Origin: Smallanthus sonchifolius
Lineage: Eukaryota > Streptophyta > Magnoliopsida > Asterales > Asteraceae
Direction of reading: 5' to 3'
Length of the DNA: 64,000 bases
Assembly: GCA_023525975.1 (NCBI GenBank)
Contig: CM042028.1
Location: forward strand, 81,963,501-82,027,500
A program made the position numbers and the translations under genes. The notes beneath the pieces were generated by a model. The model had not been told where the DNA came from. It made no database searches and worked only from the letters and a program-made list of their open reading frames with translations. Of this stretch, positions 56,514 through 64,000 are shown piece by piece (position 1 is the first letter of the stretch; each line of letters begins with the position of its first letter).

Positions 56514-57589
56514 CTAATTGCGGTTTTTATCTAGTTTAATGATCATCTGGCTAGTAATTTATTTATTTTATTAACATAAGTATCTAGCGTTATTGTTTTT
56601 TTTTTTTACCTTTGAGTGATTAAAAGGAATATAAAAATATTTCCAATTTCCTTTATTAAAGTTTTTATTTTCTTACAAACGTTACGTGGTTAAAAAGGAA
56701 AAATTACTTATTAGTCAGTAATAGCTTCTTTTATATTACTCGAGGCTATAAAATATAAAAAATATGTGATATGAGATATTTAACCTAACAAGTATCAACT
56801 AGTTTCTAACATTCGTGTACCATTCACGCATATAGAGCTTTTGTATTTCACCATTCCATGCAAGCGATATAGATAGATATTCAATAATTCTGTAATATTT
56901 TTTATAATTTAAAGAAAAAGTTAATAATTGGATTATTATTTGTGTTGGCAATTGATACGAAACAATGAGACACATCCCATTTTATACTCGATAGATAATG
57001 CTTGGATCCACCTTAGAGTAGGGTACATAGCTAAAAGGCTAGTCTTGATCGGAATAAGATTTGGGTCTAGATTTGATATGGGGTTGGAGACTTTTTTTTT
57101 TAATGTTGTATATTATAAAATAACTATCATAAGTATTAAGGTTTTATTTGTATTTTTGAATAATGTTATCGGGTTGTTAACCTCGAATTCAAAGTTACTT
57201 TTAAAATTAAAACCAAACTATTAAACTCTGGAATCATAAGAATATCTAACTGAGGCTACTATATTAATTCTAGTTTAACTTCTATTTTGATAATTATTTT
57301 ATAATGCACATTTTTTTAGTTGAAGTATAAACTAAGCATTAGTGTGTATCAATCGTACATAAATTTAATGAACACAAATATTAATATTATACCTTCACAA
57401 GAAAAAAAAACATTATTCCTTTTGATCTTTTTGATATATTTTTTCTCTTAAATATCAAAACACACTTTTTTAAAAATATTCATATTAAAATTACATTTTA
57501 AATATATATTAAGCAGTTAAATACTATTTTCAAAGACAAAAAAATAATACATGTTAACTAGAAATAACATTATAGTGGATCTATAATCG
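56514..57589. other. Intergenic, no gene seen
   Basis: AT-rich, poly(T) run near 56600. No element ends or protein-like ORFs. Confidence 0.5.
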
Positions 57590-57592
57590 TAA

Positions 57593-57882
57593 GGGTGGAG
57601 GGGGCACACCCTCCATGCCACCCCTCCATGTCATACACCCATTAATAAGGGTGTGACACCTCAATTCATGCCACAAGATGTCACACCATGTCATAAAGTT
57701 GGGGGCACCATATCACACCTTAACTCATTCTCAATAGTCATTTTCCTCTCCACTTTTCACCACGTGGCCACGCCACAAAACACCAAACCACTGTGCCACT
57801 GCCTCATGGCGTGGGTGTGGCGGCGTTGTGCCACACCATGGCGTGGCGCCCTCCTCACTTGCCACACCTGCCCACTGCACCC
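57593..57882. mobile_element. Tourist-type (PIF/Harbinger) MITE, TAA target duplication
   Basis: TAA flanks both sides (57590-57592 and 57883-57885). Ends are GGGTGGAGGGGG and, inverted, GGGTGCAGTGGGC. The interior is rich in GTGTGGC/GCCACACC words. 290 bp, no transposase. ORFs here are shadows of the repeat. Confidence 0.75.
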
Positions 57883-57885
57883 TAA

Positions 57886-58242
57886 AGTTTTGATGGTAGA
57901 AAACTTGTATCTTACATATCAAATCTAGAAACTTCAATTATAAAACTTTACCGATTATTGATTTTTTTATTATTATTTTATTTTCAAGATATTGAAATTT
58001 CGACATAAAATTAGAGAAAAAAAATATATAAGAACTAATATAATTTTAAAACCATATTACAAATATTTTTTATTTTGATGAATGTCTAAAGAAATTTATA
58101 AAAACAAGTTAAGAACGACAATACACATAACATTTAGGCTATGGGTAGTGGAGCCGTGAGGAGAGGAGCGTGAGCGCCACATCAGCAGTCACGGATGTGG
58201 CAGATCGCGCCGCCTGGGCATGACGGAGTGTTATTAAGACTT
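57886..58242. other. Intergenic, with a GC-rich Harbinger-like scrap
   Basis: 58132-58240 (TTTAGGCTATGGGTAGTGGAG ... GAGTGTTATTAAGACTTACG) resembles the two ends of the Harbinger element at 47865-48634 brought together; it may be a minimal deletion copy. The rest is AT-rich. Confidence 0.4.
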
Positions 58243-58970
58243 ACGTAGCGTTTAGTATGCAGGAATGTGAGGTGGAATGGAATGGACGATTACGAGAGAA
58301 TGAAAAAAATGGTGTTTGGTTGGACGATGGAATGGAATCACCCATTCCACAAGGAATGACATTCCCTCTAAATCCCTCAAATTCATTCCATCCACCCCCT
58401 TGTTTTTTTCATTCCATCCCCTTTTCACCCTTCATCACCACCACACCCTCCTACCACCACCACCACCACCCACCACCACCACCCACCACCGCCTCCACCA
58501 CCGCCGCCTCCGCCTCCACCACCCACCGCCATCTCTCACCGCCACCACCACCGCCACCACCCACCCCAACCACCCACCGCCGCCACCACCCACCGCCACC
58601 TCCCACCACCGCCACCACCACCCACCGCCACCTCCCACCACCGCCACCACCACCCACCGCCACCTCCCACCACTACTGTCGCCTCCTCCACCACCCACCA
58701 CCACCACCTCCTACCACCGCCACCCCCACTCACAACCACCCACCACCGCCCAGTACCGCCACCCACCACCACCGCCACTCACCACCGATTTTATTCAATC
58801 GTCTTTTCTAACCTACCAAATAACATAAAGTAATGATTTATTCCATTCCATCATGGTAAACAAGCAATGGAATGGAATGGTCCATTTCATTCCTTTGTCC
58901 ATTCCATTACCTCGTTCATTCCATTTTCTCGTCCATTTCATTACCCCATACCAAACAGACCTTTAATTTA
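58243..58970. mobile_element. MITE with GGAATGGAATGG ends and a CCACCACCN minisatellite core
   Basis: Left GCGTTTAGTATGCAGGAATG and right (inverted) GGTCTGTTTGGTATGGGGTAATG form the ends; both flanks are rich in GGAATGGAATGG/CCATTCCATTCC words. 58435-58790 is a CCACCACCN repeat that opens long His/Pro-rich frames on the plus strand and Gly/Val/Trp-rich frames on the minus strand. None is a real protein. Confidence 0.65.
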
Positions 58971-59519
58971 ATTTTTTTTCTCAAATAACTTGTGTACGGT
59001 AATTATTAAAATAAATACACAACCTTGTTTCTAGACGTTTTGATATAAATTTTAACAAAAACAGAGTTGTTTTTAAAAAAATTATTTTTGGTCTCGTAAG
59101 TGGTTTTGACACGTATTTTGATTGATATTTCGGATGATAATGTTAAATGTTTTATAAAATGTTAACATTTTGTATGATAGGTAAATTTAAAAAACCATAT
59201 TATTGAAATATATATTGAGCATGTCTAAAGAAATTTATTTTTGCCTTAAACTAGTTGGGGTTTTATTAATACTTCTTTGTCATTTTCAACGAGCCTTTAA
59301 ATTAGTATATTCAATGTTTTAAAATGTTCAAACTAGTCATCTTGTCTCATAAAAATCATTGACGTCGGGATCAAATGCTGATTAGACTTGATGAAAATTT
59401 TTAATATTCTTCTAAGAAAATGAAAAGTAGAACTTTAGAAGCAACAGTCATTGTTAATTTAACAATAAATTTTGAGGGTTATATAAACTTGTTTAAAAAT
59501 AATATTTTTTAATAAATTA
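58971..59519. other. Intergenic, no gene seen
   Basis: AT-rich, no element ends or ORFs of interest. Confidence 0.5.
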
Positions 59520-59526
59520 TACAAAT

Positions 59527-59651
59527 ACCATTGGGTTGGTGGTACAATGATAAAGTCAAGCCTCTAGGAGCACCTAAGATTTGAAGATCACGGGTTCAAG
59601 TCCACTAGTGACAGGATTAAAAGAAAATAGCCGTTCTAAAATTTTTTTTTG
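59527..59651 (+). mobile_element. tRNA-type SINE
   Basis: A box region TTGGTGGTACAATGATAAAG, B box GGGTTCAAGTCCAC (near 59599), 3' part GCCGTTCTAAAATTTTTTTT. TACAAAT lies on both sides (59520-59526 and 59652-59658). Short, 125 bp. Confidence 0.65.
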
Positions 59652-60239
59652 TACAAATCTTTTAAGTTTAAAAATAATACAGATAATCTTTGATTTTAAA
59701 CGAACATCTTTAGATTTTTCGTTTGTTAAATCTTTTTAAATAATGGATTTACCTTTTATATATAGATTAGTGGATCACTTTTTATTAAAAATAATAATAA
59801 AATAATATTGATGATACTTTGTCTATTGTGAGAAAAAAACTAATACAATACCATTTACAAAACCAAAAGAAAAAATATATATAAAACAAATTTATAAAAC
59901 AAATTTATATAACAAATATGATTCTAACCGGAGTCTTTAACGACGACTTCAACAACACCTTCTTGAATTATCTTTGGCCGCAAGACCGAACACACAAAGG
60001 CGCTGATGATTATGGTTGATGCACATATTCAATACGCTTCCCTTAAAACAGGTTCCGTTCCTCCTCTTAGACAAACGCGTCTGCATCTCAGGGTACAACA
60101 ACCGGAACGGAATGTGTACTGCAATATAACGAACCAACTTTTGGGTTTGTTATATAATATGAAAATCACATTATAAGGGTGTAAATATATAAAAATAAAA
60201 GTTGAAAGTTTGTTGCAAAATTGGGTGTTTATCAAGTTT
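59652..60239. other. Intergenic, with one possible captured exon
   Basis: 59936-60137 on the minus strand is open for 62 codons and follows a TATATTGCAG acceptor-like sequence. It has higher GC and codon-like composition than its surroundings (RLLYPEMQTRLSKRRNGTCF), but no family was recognised. Elsewhere AT-rich. Confidence 0.3.
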
Positions 60240-61281
60240 GGGAGTAAGGACTGCAGGGGTTGAATTGTAAATATTAAAAATAAGATTTTATTAGGGGGAG
60301 GGGGGTCACCCACACTTCAATGTGTGTATATGTGTGGCGTGAACAAAAGAAGAGGGGGGAGAAGAGATTGGTGTTCAAAGCTCAAATTCGTGGTTTGCAT
60401 GCTTGAAATTGAAGGTTTTGGTGTGTACATATCCTTCATATCATCAAGTAAGCGCATTTCTTATCTTGAATCCACCATTTTTTGTGTTCTTGGTGTTTTT
60501 GGGGAAAATCAAGCTAGGGGCTGTTTTGGGTGTGTTTGATGGTTAATAACTTGATCAAATTTATAACTTAGCTTGATTAATGTTAAAGGATGGTAGATGG
60601 TATCCTTTAATCACCTAATTTGGAATTATAATAGTTAGGGTTCTTTGAGGGTGAATTGGGGGTTTTTTTAAATTGGTGATGTTTAAATGGTGAATTGGGG
60701 GTTGGTAAATGTTTAGGGAGTTCATAAACACAAAACCTAATAAAATCCCTAATCAATTGGGTGATCTAAGGAATTGGGGTTTTGGGTGAAAGGTGAATTT
60801 TACCCAAATGAGTTGATTTAATTAACCTTTGATATTTAATGATGATTTTGGAAGGTTGAGGTTTGGATTAAGTTGAATAAACCATTTTGGTCATAGATGA
60901 TGAACTTTAGTTCATAGTATGTATGTTTGACCCAGTTGGTGTTTTGGGGTTTTAGATTGCTAAACAATGGGTGTAATTGTTTAGGTAATCGGAATGCTAA
61001 GGTTGAAGATCAACCGAGTTCGTCTAGCATTAACGGTAAGTGTTTTTACACTTACTTAGTAATTGGTAATTGGCTAGTTCATATGTGTTGTGTATGACTT
61101 TATGACTTGGTGAATTTGGGTTGTTCCTTACACATGGTTTGGATGTTTAAATTATGTGTTATTTGGTGTGCTTGATGAATCATGATTTGGTGTATGTGTT
61201 TGCAAAAAAAGGAAAATGTGAAGTCATATCCTCATGGATGTTTTGAGGTTATGACATTTATGGGTGTTATGTGGAATCATG
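60240..61281 (+). repeat. Plus-oriented LTR remnant
   Basis: The purine-rich AGGGGGAGGGGGG stretch near 60293, the CAGGGGTTGAATTGTAAATA wording before it and the long GT-rich tract after it resemble the promoter and U5 of long plant gypsy LTRs. It has no gag or pol. It is cut at 61282 by a second LTR. Ends not determined. Confidence 0.35.
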
Positions 61282-64000
61282 TGTCACACCCCGGCCGACG
61301 ACAGATTACACGTCGAGGCTGACGCGGTTGTTCATAAGCACATGATCATCTATTAATAAGTGATAATATTATTTCATCATAATTAAAGCATCCGTTACAA
61401 ATAGAAATGGAAAACAAGGAGTTCAAACATAACACAAGTTAAATTCAATCTTTAATAAAGCTAGGTCCATAGTCCTATGAGATCATGTAGTGTCCTCAAA
61501 CTGGTGCACCTGAAACATGTGAGTAAATGTCAACTACAAGTAGTTGGTGAGTAACATAGGTTTTGACACCAAACAAAAGTTAAGTAAAAGGGATTTGAAA
61601 TTCAATATATTCAAAGCATAACTAAGGTATGAATGTGAAAACATACAAGGTTCCAAGCGTACAATTAAACCGTGTAATGGAAAACTGTAGGTACAATCCA
61701 ACTGATTGTCTTTTGAAAAGGTAGTAAGATGTATACACAAAACCCGCCAAGGTTCGTGTTATGTAATGAATCGGATTCCCGTATAAATGATCATAAAAGG
61801 TACTACCTTAGGCCTGCGTCGTAAGTTAATGATTGTACTAAACATGAACACACGTATGGTCGCCAAGTAGTTTAAGACATAGAGCACATAGTAATAGCAT
61901 GAGAACAATGATATTGAATTTGTATGTATTGCAATGTAAACATGTTCCGCCCCGAGTATTTGTAAACAATAGTAAAGAAAAAGGGGGCTATGAACTCACC
62001 TGAATCAAAACTAGAAATGATACGAGTAGTGGATAGCACCACACAAGAATGCAAGTAGGAAAGTACGAGAGTTTGCCTGTAAGTTGCTTACGTATGTCCT
62101 AGAATTATAAGCATAATAATTAGGGACACATGAGATATTGTGACGACGACACGAAAGAGTGAACGTCCTAAGACGCACTAACGATTAAAGAGTAGACGAA
62201 CTTGTCCACGGAAATAAGGTTTCTTAATATAATAATTAAGATAAATGCGTTACGTGTCGAACGTCTCTAATTACGAATAATATTAAATAAATAAATAAAA
62301 CCGTGCGTTTGTACCATTAAAAATAATGGCTAGGAAGATAATATAACTATATATATTATTTTTAAGTTCGTAGGATAAATAAATTAATCATTTATGTGGC
62401 AAGAATAATAAATATATTTATTTTTTATTCGGGGATATAAACGTGGGTAATTAATATAAATAATTATATTATTTATAAGTTTGAAACGTTACACGAAGTT
62501 TATAAACGAGGTGAAAATAATATCTAAATACATATTATTTTTAATTGGAGTCACGAGTTAAAAATAATATAAATATATTATTTATTCAATGTCTGGGTTT
62601 TAAAATAATATAAATATATTATTTTAAAAGTGGGTATTTTTAAATAAAAAAGGGTTACAAACAAAACCCGAACCTACGGGTGGTTTTCCCGAGCCTAAAA
62701 CATTTTAATATATTAATATAATAATATAGAAAATAGTTTTATACAAAAATATGGTGTAAAAAGTGGCTAAATAAAAAGATGGGGGTGGAGGGACTCGAAC
62801 CCGGGTCTCCTCCCCCACAGCCTAACACCTAAACCAACCCACCCGCTAGGGTAATCGCATCAAGCTTCGGATCGGAGTGGTTTTAACATGTTGGTTTCCT
62901 GTGTTCTCCCCCCAATCGAAGCCGAGACAAGATTTAGCCCCAAAACCCCCAAATCGATCACGATTACTCCTGGAAACAGAGGGGTTTTGTTAATCGGAGG
63001 TTGGCGAATCTGTAGGTGGAGTAAATTGCAAAAAACAACGAGTTTTCAAAGGTTAAATCCTAAATTGTCAAACCGAAACCCTAGATTTAGAACATGGAAT
63101 TAAATTGATCAATTTCGATAATAAAACACGTTGGAATCACAAGGCTTTCATTGCTTAGGTTATATTGAATCTATCCATATGATTTAATTTCATTGTAATC
63201 GTGTTTAGAGCAGATTTCGATTAAACTGAAAACCCGAAGAACCCTAGAACTCGATATAGATGAATTCGATAGCTTAAGCCACAATAGTGATAGGGCTTAT
63301 GATCTAGGTATGAAAACGAAACTAAGGAAGTGTTTAATTACCAGAATGGTGTTCGGATTGATGGTGCTCGACTAAAACAAGTTCCGACTTGAGTGGTTTG
63401 ATATTCGGCGACACAGGCTTCATATTCGATCGAATTAAATGGTGTAACCAGTTCAGGGGAGTTCGTTTGAGGTGCGCAGATGCTTGATTGTGGGAAATAA
63501 CAAACCGATTGATCGAATTGATGGTCTTAGACGCGTGAGTCGACGGTTACGACTTTAAGGGTCTTAATTGGATTAATTCGTACTCAATGATCATGTTAAA
63601 TGTTGCAATGATGATCGATAATGCCATTAACACACATTACAGTTACGAATTGAAACAGATTTGGTGTATTGATCTTGAATTTGGATCAAAATGGTCGATT
63701 TTGACTTTCAAAAGTCAAAGAGATTGAGTTTGGGTTTATTACAGAATCAGTCCTTGTAATCTAAGTGTATAGGTTTGAGTTTTTGATAGATTTGGTCCTT
63801 GTGGTTTTGAAGTTAGATAGCTGAGTTAAGAACATGGTTAGTTGACTTTCAAAAGTCAACAGGAACACAATTATGTGCATTTTGACCTCAAAGTCAACAT
63901 GATTATGGTTTGGCAGATTTAGTCCCTGGAGTTAGAGGTAGAGTTAACTAGATTAAGAGTTAACCGGATTTTGTTAGCGGAGTTAACCCTAATTAGCCGG
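61282..64000 (-). repeat. Long LTR, minus orientation, running off the window
   Basis: Read on the minus strand this ends GGCCGGGGTGTGACA, with an upstream order (GAACTCACCAACTAC..., ACTCACATGTTTCAGGTGCACC) parallel to the 3' end of the LTR at 34953-36874 (AACTCACCAGCG..., GCACATTCAGGTT). At least 2.7 kb with no coding domain, consistent with a long chromovirus-type LTR. 62787-62850 contains GGGTTCGAGTCCC on the minus strand, a tRNA-like scrap inside the LTR. The distal end and target duplication lie outside. Confidence 0.5.

Noticed and set aside
58257..58828. Long His/Pro-rich and Gly/Val/Trp-rich ORFs on both strands
   Set aside because: They are translations of the CCACCACCN minisatellite within a MITE, open in several frames at once.
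62787..62850. Possible tRNA gene on the minus strand (GGGTTCGAGTCCC)
   Set aside because: A B box is present but no cloverleaf with paired acceptor stem could be formed, and it sits inside an LTR.

Overview
This window is nuclear DNA from a flowering plant: three multi-exon genes with plant GT..AG introns (a transmembrane formin, an NPH3/NPY-type BTB protein, a HOOKLESS1-like N-acetyltransferase), one broken BTB-TAZ gene, and a large majority of transposable-element DNA in AT-rich sequence. A eudicot is likely. Asteraceae is a guess from the overall look of the gypsy antisense-ORF protein and the repeats; nothing here proves it. All intron and element boundaries were read by eye and may be off by a base or two. 

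Layout. 1-4611: 3' part of a Ty3/gypsy element of Tat/Retand type (last 61 codons of pol, an array of small palindromes, an antisense gene, then a candidate 3' LTR). 5383-5937: a copia-type LTR piece. 7544-9219: a 246-bp-arm hairpin element and a hAT MITE. 9228-13565: mostly featureless, with a Helitron 3' end at 12067-12095. 14066-16710: BT-type BTB-TAZ gene, dead as annotated: frameshift and stop in exon 4, then a 707-bp hAT element with an 8-bp target duplication inside the same exon. 18296-21124 (minus): formin. 22017-33197: SINEs, MITEs, an LTR remnant and an RTE-like LINE fossil. 33201-39600: a dead copia pol split by two nested solo LTRs in opposite orientation. 41500-43510 (plus): NPY/NPH3 gene. 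45231-48634: MULE-type MITE, a TRIM-like element, a SINE with a 14-bp target duplication and an internally deleted Harbinger element. 50298-52213 (minus): HLS1-like gene. 53790-55790: a FAR1-like fossil cut by a Helitron end, followed by an 800-bp minisatellite. 56308-59651: SINEs and MITEs. 60240-64000: nested chromovirus-style LTRs running off the window. 

The host genes do not form a functional cluster; they are unrelated single genes separated by repeats. The formin nucleates actin at the plasma membrane, NPY-type proteins act in auxin-transport-dependent organogenesis, HLS1-like proteins act in hormone-controlled differential growth. No exotic new system is evident. The items most worth a second look are the palindromic array plus antisense gene of the Tat element, the double-hit BT pseudogene, dyad motifs shared by two LTRs 30 kb apart, the SINEs sharing one 3' tail, the nested solo LTRs, the TCATTGTGTAATAC array next to a Helitron end, and a substituted acetyl-CoA-loop glycine in the HLS1-like protein.
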